10,716 nt of DNA from Alistipes sp. Lineage in GTDB: Bacteria > Bacteroidota > Bacteroidia > Bacteroidales > Rikenellaceae. The stretch lies in assembly GCA_009774895.1 (NCBI GenBank), contig VSOO01000041.1, positions 1-10,716 on the forward strand, given 5' to 3'. Made by a program: the position numbers and the translations under genes. Positions within the stretch are counted from its first letter, which is position 1; each line of letters opens with the position of its first letter. A model generated the notes under the pieces. The model had not been told where the DNA came from, did no database searches, and saw only the letters and a list, made by a program, of their open reading frames with translations. Of this stretch, positions 1 to 5,456 are shown piece by piece.

Positions 1-12
1 CTATAATAAGCC

Positions 13-288
13 ATGACCACCGCCACCCACACCGAGTTGATGCAGATCGCCAAAGAGGCCGCCGAGTACATTACGAAGCTGAACGGCGAAAACGAGACTT
101 TCCAAATCGACGGCGCTACCCTAAGCGCAGTAATTCGCTACGAGGCAGAATGCGGCTACGATGCCGGCGATTATTGGACCGCTCCGTGTTCTTGGATCGA
201 GCGAGATATGGCAAAGGTCGTGGCGGTCTATAACGAGGATGGCGACGACACCGAGGCCGCCGAATGGTTGAAGAAGATGCTGAACTAA
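13..288 (+). CDS. Small acidic hypothetical protein (91 aa)
   Basis: I do not recognise this protein. It is 91 residues, rich in Glu, Asp and Ala, has no signal peptide or membrane segment, and looks like a small soluble mixed alpha/beta protein. Residues 60-90, with the WIERDMAKVV and DTEAAEWLKKML stretches, read as helices. The ATG at 13 is preceded by a short AT-rich stretch cut by the window edge, so its promoter cannot be judged. It is the first of a run of small plus-strand genes typical of Bacteroidetes mobile elements. A GC-rich hairpin follows 15 nt after its stop codon. The ORF is convincing by length and codon pattern; the function is unknown. Confidence 0.75.
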   Translation: MTTATHTELMQIAKEAAEYITKLNGENETFQIDGATLSAVIRYEAECGYDAGDYWTAPCSWIERDMAKVVAVYNEDGDDTEAAEWLKKMLN

Positions 289-303
289 CACGAATATAAA
301 TCG

Positions 304-324
304 GGGCGGCCTCAACCGCCGCCC
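304..324 (+). terminator. GC-rich hairpin after the 91-aa gene
   Basis: GGGCGGC (304-310) and GCCGCCC (318-324) form a perfect 7-bp stem with a 7-nt loop. It sits just after the first gene and before an A-rich leader. There is no T-tract on the plus strand, so it may be an attenuating or RNA-protecting hairpin rather than a full terminator. Confidence 0.4.
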
Positions 325-344
325 ACTAAAAACAACTTACGACC

Positions 345-422
345 ATGGCTATTTTAATTGCTGTTATCTGCTTTTTCGCCTGGGGTGGCCAGGCACTCAA
401 GGACGGTGCAAGAATCAAGTAA
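345..422 (+). CDS. 25-aa hydrophobic small protein
   Basis: An ATG at 345 opens a 25-codon frame ending in TAA at 420-422. The peptide begins MAILIAVICFFAWGG and ends in a charged, basic tail (KDGARIK). Residues 2-14 are almost all hydrophobic, so it could form one short membrane segment with the tail on one side. The start follows the motif AAAACAAC at 329-336, which also precedes the starts at 444 and 888. That shared leader, the sensible hydrophobic-then-charged layout and the stop 21 nt before the next gene support real coding. At this length chance cannot be excluded. I do not recognise a family. Confidence 0.5.
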   Translation: MAILIAVICFFAWGGQALKDGARIK

Positions 423-443
423 AACAACGTAAAACGGAATACT

Positions 444-761
444 ATGAAAGGACAAGAACTATCGAAAGTAATGCGCCGGGCGTGGCAGATCGCCCGGGTC
501 ACGGGCAAGGCGTTCGCCGTGGCTCTATCGAAGTCGTGGCAGCTCTACCGGCTGATCAAGCAGATGCGGGCCGGTGTAGTTCGATTCGCCTACGAAAAGG
601 CCGACGGCACGCTGCGCAAGGCAATCGGCACACTCAAAGACACAACGCTACTGGTCAAGGGCACGGGCCGCCCCGATGACGGGCGCACGGTCAGATACTA
701 CGACGTCGAGGCCAACGGCTGGCGCTCGTTCAAGGTCGAGAATTTCGTAACCGCATATTAG
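444..761 (+). CDS. Hypothetical protein with C-terminal DUF2693/SH3-like domain (105 aa)
   Basis: The protein has two parts. Residues 1-40 are basic and helical (SKVMRRAWQIARVTGKAFAVALSKSWQLYRL), the kind of short helical module common in small proteins of Bacteroidetes mobile elements. Residues about 45-105 are beta-rich, with VVRFAYEKADGTLRKAIGTL followed by a VRYYDVEANGWRSFKVENF strand pair. This resembles the small SH3-like barrel proteins grouped as DUF2693, by recollection of the pattern and not by a search. No catalytic residues are apparent. The ATG at 444 follows an A-rich leader. A possible nucleic-acid or protein-binding role is inference only. Confidence 0.75.
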   Translation: MKGQELSKVMRRAWQIARVTGKAFAVALSKSWQLYRLIKQMRAGVVRFAYEKADGTLRKAIGTLKDTTLLVKGTGRPDDGRTVRYYDVEANGWRSFKVENFVTAY

Positions 762-812
762 CAGCTCTCTCAACTTCTGCGAACAAGGTTGCAACACACC
801 GAGACACGATAC

Positions 813-838
813 CCCCGGCGGTAATCCGACCGCCGGGG
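813..838 (+). terminator. Strong GC-rich hairpin between small genes
   Basis: CCCCGGCGGT (813-822) and ACCGCCGGGG (829-838) form a perfect 10-bp stem with a 6-nt loop, placed between the genes ending at 761 and starting at 888. No T-tract follows on the plus strand. It is the stronger sibling of the hairpin at 304-324 and may terminate transcription partially or stabilise the upstream mRNA end. Confidence 0.5.
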
Positions 839-887
839 TGGAGGAGAGACTGGCAAACAATCAATAATCCAATAAAACAACGATACA

Positions 888-1193
888 ATGGCGTCACAAT
901 CAACAACGGGCAAAACGGCCCAATCTGAAATGACCACCTCAGAGGCGTATATGCGCACCGTGAACAAGATCAGCGGCAACACCCGTAACTGGCTCGTCAT
1001 TATGGGAGCTGTCCAAGACCTCCGGGATGCGATGCTGCATGAACTGGAGGGGACCTATTCCCCTGGTGTCCCCAACCGGAAAGAGAAGTTCGACGAGTTC
1101 CAGGCGGTAATGGATACGGTCAAACGGTTCGTCATATCGGAAATGGGATCGTCCATCTATGCACGAATGTTAGGAGAGGAGGGCACGATATGA
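888..1193 (+). CDS. Hypothetical protein (101 aa)
   Basis: I do not recognise this 101-residue protein. The first 20 residues are polar, with many Ser and Thr, and probably disordered. The rest is predicted mostly helical, with amphipathic stretches around NWLVIMGAVQDLRDAMLHEL and FDEFQAVMDTVKRFVISEMG. There is no signal peptide or clear membrane helix. The ATG is preceded by an A-rich leader with AAAACAAC at 874-881. The stop overlaps the next start as ATGA, so the two proteins are probably co-translated and may act together. Function is unknown. Confidence 0.72.
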   Translation: MASQSTTGKTAQSEMTTSEAYMRTVNKISGNTRNWLVIMGAVQDLRDAMLHELEGTYSPGVPNRKEKFDEFQAVMDTVKRFVISEMGSSIYARMLGEEGTI

Positions 1194-1378
1194 GTGCACG
1201 AATATACGAGCTTTCATTTGACGGCTATCGGCTGGGGTTGTTCCCCTCCGAGGCCGAGGCACGACAGCAGGCCGGATATATGCCAAAGGGCAGCTACACT
1301 ATTCGGGAATGGGGTGTAGATGGCGAATACCTCACGTTTGACCCTACGATGAATGCAGTGTATGAATTTAGCAGCTGA
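1190..1378 (+). CDS. Small hypothetical protein (62 aa)
   Basis: A 62-residue protein that looks like a small beta-rich domain: MSARIYELSFDGYRLGLFPS gives strands, then a short helix (EAEARQQAG), then GSYTIREW and EYLTFDP strands. It overlaps the upstream gene by 4 nt (ATGA), the classic arrangement for translational coupling. No signal peptide, membrane segment or catalytic motif is visible. It is the last gene before the repeat, hairpin and tRNA that mark the likely end of the element. I do not recognise a family. Confidence 0.7.
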   Translation: MSARIYELSFDGYRLGLFPSEAEARQQAGYMPKGSYTIREWGVDGEYLTFDPTMNAVYEFSS

Positions 1379-1419
1379 CGAAGAATAGACAATAGACTAC
1401 GAACTCTCGGCGCTGACGA

Positions 1420-1441
1420 GTGGTGCAAATGTGGTGCAAAA
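1420..1441. repeat. Tandem 11-bp repeat GTGGTGCAAAW
   Basis: GTGGTGCAAAT (1420-1430) is followed directly by GTGGTGCAAAA (1431-1441). The copies are one helical turn apart, so a protein could bind both on the same face of DNA. They lie about 55 bp from the tRNA 3' end. A role as integrase arm-type sites is a guess from position. Confidence 0.6.
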
Positions 1442-1451
1442 TAGAAATAAG

Positions 1452-1491
1452 AAATCGCAACCGATTGACAATCAGCTGCGATTTTCTTTTT
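1452..1491. terminator. Bidirectional terminator-like hairpin beside tRNA-Leu
   Basis: AAATCGCA (1452-1459) pairs with TGCGATTT (1477-1484), with an inner GATT/AATC stem (1463-1466 with 1470-1473) and a 3-nt loop. A T-rich run follows on the plus strand (1482-1491). On the minus strand the tail is only moderately T-rich. It could end the small-gene run from the left and the tRNA transcript from the right. Confidence 0.6.
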
Positions 1492-1494
1492 CAG

Positions 1495-1578
1495 TGCCCA
1501 GGACAAGACTCGAACTTGCATGAACTAATGTTCACTACCCCCTCAAAGTAGCGTGTCTACCAATTTCACCACCTGGGC
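1495..1578 (-). tRNA. tRNA-Leu (anticodon GAG)
   Basis: Read on the minus strand, the 84 nt fold as a class II tRNA: acceptor stem GCCCAGG with CCTGGGC, a D arm containing TTGGTAGA, anticodon stem CTACT with GGTAG around the loop TTGAGGG, a long variable arm with a 5-bp stem (TGAAC with GTTCA), and a T arm with loop TTCGAGT. The anticodon GAG (plus positions 1542-1544) reads leucine CUC and CUU codons. The discriminator is A. The 3' CCA is not encoded; the next bases on the tRNA strand are CTGA, so CCA must be added by tRNA nucleotidyltransferase. Confidence 0.97.
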
Positions 1579-1608
1579 ATTCCCTCCCGTTTTTCGTATT
1601 CGGGAGTG

Positions 1609-1640
1609 CAAATGTAACTATAATTCCGGTTTCTGCAAAA
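1609..1640 (-). promoter_or_regulatory. Promoter of tRNA-Leu (Bacteroidetes type)
   Basis: On the minus strand a -7 box TACATTTG (1609-1616), matching TAnnTTTG, is preceded by TTTTG ending at 1636 with a 19-nt spacer, fitting the Bacteroidetes primary sigma consensus. The tRNA starts about 30 nt downstream. A 6-bp hairpin (CTCCCG with CGGGAG, 1584-1606) overlaps the expected start of transcription. Confidence 0.8.
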
Positions 1641-1649
1641 TTTTATCGC

Positions 1650-1691
1650 AAAAAAAACGGATTTCCGGATCGAATTCTCCGGAAATCCGTT
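1650..1691 (-). terminator. Intrinsic terminator of the S46 peptidase gene
   Basis: AACGGATTTCCGGA (1656-1669) and TCCGGAAATCCGTT (1678-1691) make a perfect 14-bp stem with an 8-nt loop. On the minus strand it is followed by eight T residues (A-run at 1650-1657). It begins 30 nt after the S46 stop codon. It separates that gene from the tRNA promoter directly downstream. Confidence 0.93.
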
Positions 1692-1721
1692 TCTGCGGGC
1701 CCTGTCGGGCGGGTGCGGGCC

Positions 1722-3809
1722 TCAGCGGATCGTCATTTCGTCGATCAGGCGTCCGGCGCCGCCGATGCGGTCGATGACCGTCAGCACATAGCGGATGTCC
1801 ACGGCGATGTTGCGGCACAGTTCGGGATCGAACTCGATGTCGCTCATCGTCGAGCGCCACGTGCGGTCGAAGTTGATGCCGATCAGCTCGCCGCGTGCGT
1901 TCAGCACGGGCGACCCGGAGTTGCCTCCCGTGGTCTGGTTGTCGGCCAGGAAGCACACGGGCACCGTGCGGCGTCCGTCGATCAGGGCGCTCCAGCGGCC
2001 GTAGTCGCCCGAGGCGTGGAGGTCGCGCAGCGACTGCGGGATGTCGTAGTCGTAGATCGCGGGGTTGTCCTTGGCGATCAGTCCGTCGAGCGTCGTGAGC
2101 GGCTTGTGGTATTCGCCGTCGGCATAGTCGTAGCCCCGTACCGATCCGTAGGCCACGCGCAGGGTCGAGTTGGCGTCGGGGAAGAATGCGCGGCCGGGGT
2201 CGAAGGCGCGCAGCGCCCTCAGGTAGGGGCGGTACCACCGCTCGATCGAGGGCACGTCGCTCAGGTTGCGTCGGAGCATCATGCCGCGGCCGATGCCTTC
2301 GGGACCGAAGGAGAAGAGCTTCCGCAGCCGCAGCACGGGATCGGCGGCGAGCGCCGCGGTGTCGGCCGCCTCGGCCGTCTCGCGCGAGACGGAGGGGCTG
2401 CGGTCGTAGAGCGCATCGACGTAGGCGTCGATCGTGCCGCCGGCGCGGTCGATCTCGTCCTGCATCTTGCGGGGCATGCCGCCCGGGTAGTAGTGCGCGA
2501 GGCCGTGGAGGACGCATTTGGCCAGGCGGCGGTCCAGGGCGGCGTCGTAGTCGTCGTAGAGCTTGAGGTACTGTTTCTCCAGTTCGGGCTTCGCCTCGGA
2601 CCAGGGTGTGCCGGCCGCGGCGGCCCGGCGGCGCAGGAGGTTCTGCTCGGCGAGCAGCGCCAGTTCGATCGTGCGGCCCGTCTCGTTGATGAGCTCGGCG
2701 ATGAAGAAGGGTTCGGCCGCCGCGGCGTAGGCCGCGCGCATCGAGTCGAGCAGGTGGGCGTATTCGGGTTTGTCGGCAGCCCATGCGGCGAAGCGGCGTT
2801 CGTAGTCGCGCTTCCTGTCGGCGGTGCCGAGACGTTCGAGGCCGATCACCTCGCCCTGCCACTTCTTCCACGGGTTGGCGATGAGCGCGTGTTTGGCCGC
2901 ATACTTGATCCGCACGGCGGGGTCGGCCTCCTGCGCCGCGGCGATGAGGTCGAGGCGCTGTGTGCGCAAGTCGATCTTCATGGGGTCGGAGCGATGCTGC
3001 ACGTACTCCACGGCGTCGGAGAGGATGTACTGCTGGGTGTTGCCCGGGAAACCGTAGATCATGGTGAAGGCGCCCTCCTCGGCGCCGCGGGCCGAAACGG
3101 CGAAGTGGCGGCGCGGACGGTAGGGCACGTTCTCGGGCGAGTAGGCCGCCGGACGGTTGTCGGGCGAGGCGTAGATGCGGAAGACGGAGAAGTCGCCCGT
3201 GTGGCGGGGCCAGATCCAGTTGTCGGTGTCGCCGCCGAACTTGCCGATCGACGAGGGGGGTGCGCCCACGAGGCGCACGTCGTCGAACTGCTCGTAGACG
3301 AAGAGGAAGTGCTGGTTGCCGTAGTACATCGGCTCGACCGCGGCGCGGTATCCCGTGCCCTCGCGTTCGGCCGCGGCCGCGATCTCTGCGGCCGTCTCGC
3401 CTGCGGCCAGCCGGTCGGTGACCTCCTCCATGCGCACGAGGATGCGCACGAAGAGCCCCTCGGCGGGCAGCTCCTCGGCGTCGGAGAGGGCCCAGAATCC
3501 GTGCGTGAGGTAGTCGTGATCGACGGACGAGAGGCGCTGGATGGCCGGATAGCCGCAGTGGTGGTTGGTGAGCAGCAGTCCGCGGTCGGAGACGATCTCT
3601 CCGGTGCAGAAGCCGCCTACCGACACCACGGCGTCCTTCATCGAGGCGCGGTTCACGGAGTAGACGTCTTCGGCCGTGAGGCGGAAGCCTTTCGAGCGCA
3701 TGTCGCCGATGCGCTCCCGGATGAGGCCGGGGAGCCACATGCCTTCGTCGGCGAACGACGATGCGCAGAGCAGGGTGCAGAGCAGAGTCAGCAGGGTTCG
3801 TTTCATCAT
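1722..3809 (-). CDS. S46 family dipeptidyl-peptidase, DPP11-like
   Basis: This is a secreted serine exopeptidase that removes dipeptides from oligopeptide N-termini in the periplasm. The 695-residue product matches the usual size of DPP7/DPP11 (about 700). Residues 1-20 form a signal peptide ending ASSFA before DEG. A GGFCTG...TNHHCGY block at about 65-87 supplies the catalytic His (probably H84). The conserved GDTDNWIWPRHTGDF block (193-207) lies where the triad Asp is expected, and TTGGNSGSPV contains the catalytic Ser631. In Porphyromonas gingivalis, residue 673, 18 positions after the catalytic Ser, is Arg in DPP11 (Asp/Glu specific) and Gly in DPP7. Here the equivalent is Arg649 (NFDRTW), so I infer acidic P1 specificity. 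The start at 3809 or 3806 was chosen for the signal peptide; the open frame extends upstream without homology. It has its own promoter and terminator. Confidence 0.95.
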   Translation of the reverse strand: MMKRTLLTLLCTLLCASSFADEGMWLPGLIRERIGDMRSKGFRLTAEDVYSVNRASMKDAVVSVGGFCTGEIVSDRGLLLTNHHCGYPAIQRLSSVDHDYLTHGFWALSDAEELPAEGLFVRILVRMEEVTDRLAAGETAAEIAAAAEREGTGYRAAVEPMYYGNQHFLFVYEQFDDVRLVGAPPSSIGKFGGDTDNWIWPRHTGDFSVFRIYASPDNRPAAYSPENVPYRPRRHFAVSARGAEEGAFTMIYGFPGNTQQYILSDAVEYVQHRSDPMKIDLRTQRLDLIAAAQEADPAVRIKYAAKHALIANPWKKWQGEVIGLERLGTADRKRDYERRFAAWAADKPEYAHLLDSMRAAYAAAAEPFFIAELINETGRTIELALLAEQNLLRRRAAAAGTPWSEAKPELEKQYLKLYDDYDAALDRRLAKCVLHGLAHYYPGGMPRKMQDEIDRAGGTIDAYVDALYDRSPSVSRETAEAADTAALAADPVLRLRKLFSFGPEGIGRGMMLRRNLSDVPSIERWYRPYLRALRAFDPGRAFFPDANSTLRVAYGSVRGYDYADGEYHKPLTTLDGLIAKDNPAIYDYDIPQSLRDLHASGDYGRWSALIDGRRTVPVCFLADNQTTGGNSGSPVLNARGELIGINFDRTWRSTMSDIEFDPELCRNIAVDIRYVLTVIDRIGGAGRLIDEMTIR

Positions 3810-4027
3810 GGGTTGTGTTTTTGTTGTTTCGGTCGTGTTTTTCGGTTTCTGCCGGTCCGTTTCCGGCCTTTCGTTCCCAGCCTTTCGTTCCCGGCTTTCC
3901 GGTCCGGTGGGCGGATGCCGCGGGCCGCGCGGTCCGGGGCCGCGATGCGGCGCCGGGCGTGCGGGGTGCCGCAGCCGCGGAACGCGCGGCGTGTCCGGAT
4001 CGTCCGGTGCGCGCGACCGCGGCACGG
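3810..4027 (-). other. Long GC-rich leader of the S46 gene
   Basis: About 215 nt separate the TATCTTTG promoter box from the S46 start. I see no gene here. The distal half (3900-4020) is very GC-rich with many short inverted repeats. The proximal half holds a tandem repeat at 3867-3894. The last 30 nt before the start are rich in A and C on the coding strand. Whether the leader regulates expression is unknown. Confidence 0.5.
3867..3894. repeat. Two tandem 14-bp copies in the S46 leader
   Basis: CCTTTCGTTCCC occurs at 3867-3878 and again at 3881-3892 with a period of 14 (spacers AG and GG). Partial, degenerate copies (GGTCCGTTTCC before, CTTTCC after) flank it, so the array may once have been longer or may be slipping. 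Confidence 0.7.
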
Positions 4028-4060
4028 CAAAGATAGGGATTATTTTCCGGATGTCAGAAA
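4028..4060 (-). promoter_or_regulatory. Promoter of the S46 gene, inside the maf 3' end
   Basis: The minus strand carries TATCTTTG (4028-4035), an exact TAnnTTTG -7 box. Nineteen nt further upstream is TTTCTG (4055-4060), a weak -33 element. The -33 region and spacer overlap the last codons and stop of maf, so the S46 gene can be transcribed separately from the genes upstream. Confidence 0.72.
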
Positions 4061-4642
4061 GCGGGTCAGCTCGACGTAGAGCCGCTGCACGGGCAGCCCC
4101 ATGACGTTGTAGAACGAGCCGTCGATGCGTTCGATGGCCGCATGGCCGATCCACTCCTGAATGCCGTAGGCCCCGGCTTTGTCGTAGGGGCGGAAGGTGT
4201 CGGTGTAGTAGACGAGCTCCTCCTCCGTGAGGGGCCGGAACCACACGTCGGTGGTCGCGCCGAAGGTCGCGGTGCGCTCCGCGCTGCGGAGCGTCACGCC
4301 CGAGACGACCGTGTGGCGTGCGCCCGAGAGGCTGCGGAGCATCGCGAGGGCTTCGTCGCGCCCGGCGGGCTTGCCCAGCACGCGGTCGTCGAGCACCACC
4401 ACGGTGTCGGCCGTGAGCAGGATGTCGCGGGGCGCGAGCGCGACGGGACAGGCTTCGCTCTTAAGGCGCGAGAGGTAGAGGGGAACCTCGCGTGCGGGAG
4501 TTCCGGCGGGGTAAACCTCCTCGCAGGGGTACTGCGGGGCGGGTTCGTAGTGGATGCCGCTGGCCGCGAGCAGTTCGCGGCGGCGGGGCGATTGCGATGC
4601 CAGCAGCAGCCGGCGGTCGCGGAGCATTTCGTGGAGCAGCAT
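4040..4642 (-). CDS. maf: Maf family nucleotide pyrophosphatase
   Basis: Maf proteins hydrolyse non-canonical or house-cleaning nucleoside triphosphates (dTTP/UTP or modified bases) to the monophosphate in the cytoplasm and are linked to septum control. The 200-residue product has the family length and its motifs in order: SQSPRRRELL (16-25), TADTVVVLDDRVLGKP (78-92) with the presumed catalytic Asp79, SLSGARHTVVSGVTL (104-118), DKAGAYGIQ (154-162) and GSFYNVMGLP (175-184). The DKAGAYGIQ form fits the dTTP/UTP-acting YhdE type rather than the m7GTP-acting YceF type; this is inferred from motif similarity. The start at 4642 follows a leader containing AAAACACGATCC; Met6 is an alternative start. 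It lies 88 nt after the FAH gene, with a GC hairpin between. Confidence 0.95.
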   Translation of the reverse strand: MLLHEMLRDRRLLLASQSPRRRELLAASGIHYEPAPQYPCEEVYPAGTPAREVPLYLSRLKSEACPVALAPRDILLTADTVVVLDDRVLGKPAGRDEALAMLRSLSGARHTVVSGVTLRSAERTATFGATTDVWFRPLTEEELVYYTDTFRPYDKAGAYGIQEWIGHAAIERIDGSFYNVMGLPVQRLYVELTRFLTSGK

Positions 4643-4683
4643 GGTATGCGGTCTTGTGTTCGGATCGTGTTTTGGATGCGTGG

Positions 4684-4712
4684 CCGGGCGCGCTGCGGCG
4701 GGTGTCGCCCGG
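4684..4712. other. GC-rich hairpin in the FAH-maf spacer
   Basis: CCGGGCG (4684-4690) and CGCCCGG (4706-4712) form a 7-bp stem with a 15-nt loop in the 88-nt spacer between the FAH and maf genes. The 10-mer CCGGGCGCGC also occurs twice directly (4684 and 4709). No T-tract follows on either strand, so read-through into maf is likely. Confidence 0.45.
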
Positions 4713-4730
4713 GCGCGCGGGGGCCGCGGG

Positions 4731-5363
4731 TCAGCGTATGTCGAAATCGAGGAGGGTCCGGCCTTCGAGCCGCGCCCGGAGGTTGTCGCCCGGATATACG
4801 GGACCTACGCCCGCGGGGGTGCCCGTGAAGAGCAGGTCGCCCATGCGCAGGGTCATGAACTGCGACACGCGGGCGATGAGCCGGTCCACGCCGAAGAGCA
4901 TGTCGCCCGTGAATCCGCGCTGGCGGACCTCGCCGTTCACCTCCAGCTCGAAGCGCAGGCGCTGCACGTCGCCGCCCAGCTGTTCGAGCGGCACGAACTG
5001 CGGCGCGAGGGCCGCCGAGTGGTCGAACGCCTTGGCGCATTCCCACGGTGCTCCGGCGGCGATGGCGGTGCGCTGGAGGTCGCGGGCCGTGAAGTCGATG
5101 CCCAGCCCGACCTCGGAGTAGTAGCGGCGGGCGAAGCGTTCGTCGATGCACTTGCCCACGCGGTCGATGCGCACCACCAGTTCGCACTCGTAGTGCACCT
5201 CCTGCGTGAAGCGGGGGATGTAGAAAGGGTCGTTGTTGCGCAGCAGCGCCGTGTCGGGCTTCAGAAACCACAGCGGCTCCGCGCCCTCGGCGTCGAGCGC
5301 CGTCGTGCGGTTCAGTTCAGCGGCATGCGCCGCGTAGTTGCGTCCTATGCAGATGATCTTCAT
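4731..5363 (-). CDS. Fumarylacetoacetate hydrolase (FAH) family protein
   Basis: FAH-fold enzymes are Mg/Mn-dependent hydrolases, decarboxylases or isomerases acting on 2-oxo acids and acylpyruvates. This 210-residue form matches the short YcgM/FAHD1-like group. Metal ligands are visible as E59 and E61 (HYECELVVRI) and D90 (GIDFTARDLQ). K111 in the KAFDHS motif and the closing GTPAGVGPV loop (181-189) complete the site. The N-terminus MKIICIGRNYAAHAAEL is the canonical start of the family. I therefore start at 5363, not at the in-frame ATG at 5402, whose extra 13 residues match nothing. The ATG overlaps the stop of the preceding 31-aa ORF as ATGA, so translation is probably coupled. In short FAH proteins the substrate cannot be told from sequence; oxaloacetate decarboxylase or acylpyruvase activity is plausible. 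Confidence 0.93.
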   Translation of the reverse strand: MKIICIGRNYAAHAAELNRTTALDAEGAEPLWFLKPDTALLRNNDPFYIPRFTQEVHYECELVVRIDRVGKCIDERFARRYYSEVGLGIDFTARDLQRTAIAAGAPWECAKAFDHSAALAPQFVPLEQLGGDVQRLRFELEVNGEVRQRGFTGDMLFGVDRLIARVSQFMTLRMGDLLFTGTPAGVGPVYPGDNLRARLEGRTLLDFDIR

Positions 5364-5455
5364 TTCTTGGGTCGTTTGAGGAATTCGGCGTCGTACTTCC
5401 ACGAGGCCCGGAAGGAACCGACCGGCAGCACCGCCGGAAGGATCAGCCAGGCCAT
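5360..5455 (-). CDS. 31-aa small protein between lpxB and the FAH gene
   Basis: On the minus strand an ATG at 5455 opens 31 codons ending in TGA at 5360-5362. The peptide begins MAWLILPAVLPVGS, a hydrophobic stretch of about 13 residues, continues through an aromatic patch (SWKYD) and ends EFLKRPKK, strongly basic. It starts 1 nt after the lpxB stop (TAAGATG) and its stop overlaps the FAH start as ATGA. The frame thus fills the lpxB-FAH gap almost exactly, which is unlikely for a random ORF. The layout suggests a small membrane-anchored or membrane-associated peptide with a cytoplasmic basic tail. I do not recognise a family. Confidence 0.62.
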   Translation of the reverse strand: MAWLILPAVLPVGSFRASWKYDAEFLKRPKK

Positions 5456-5456
5456 C

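Larger units (their letters stand above)
1..1494. mobile_element. Putative end of an integrative element abutting tRNA-Leu (partial)
   Basis: A block of small plus-strand genes of unknown function, visibly lower in GC than the minus-strand core that follows, runs up to the 3' end of a tRNA-Leu gene. Immediately before the tRNA lie a tandem 11-bp repeat and a terminator-like hairpin. Tyrosine recombinases of Bacteroidetes elements often use tRNA 3' ends; NBU1, for example, is known to enter a Leu tRNA gene. The element would extend beyond the left edge. No integrase, relaxase, capsid or replication gene is visible here, so the type of element (ICE, mobilizable unit or prophage) cannot be told. 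The extent and the mobile nature are inferences from gene content, composition and position. Confidence 0.45.

Noticed and set aside
1713..4079. 788-codon plus-strand open frame across the S46 gene
   Set aside because: It is antisense to a gene with clear catalytic motifs; the translation is repetitive in Val, Gly, Ala and Arg, a typical shadow in high-GC DNA.
3810..4244. N-terminal extension of the S46 protein up to 4244
   Set aside because: The extension overlaps maf, reads as low-complexity Pro/Arg/His sequence, and would bury the signal peptide that begins at 3809.
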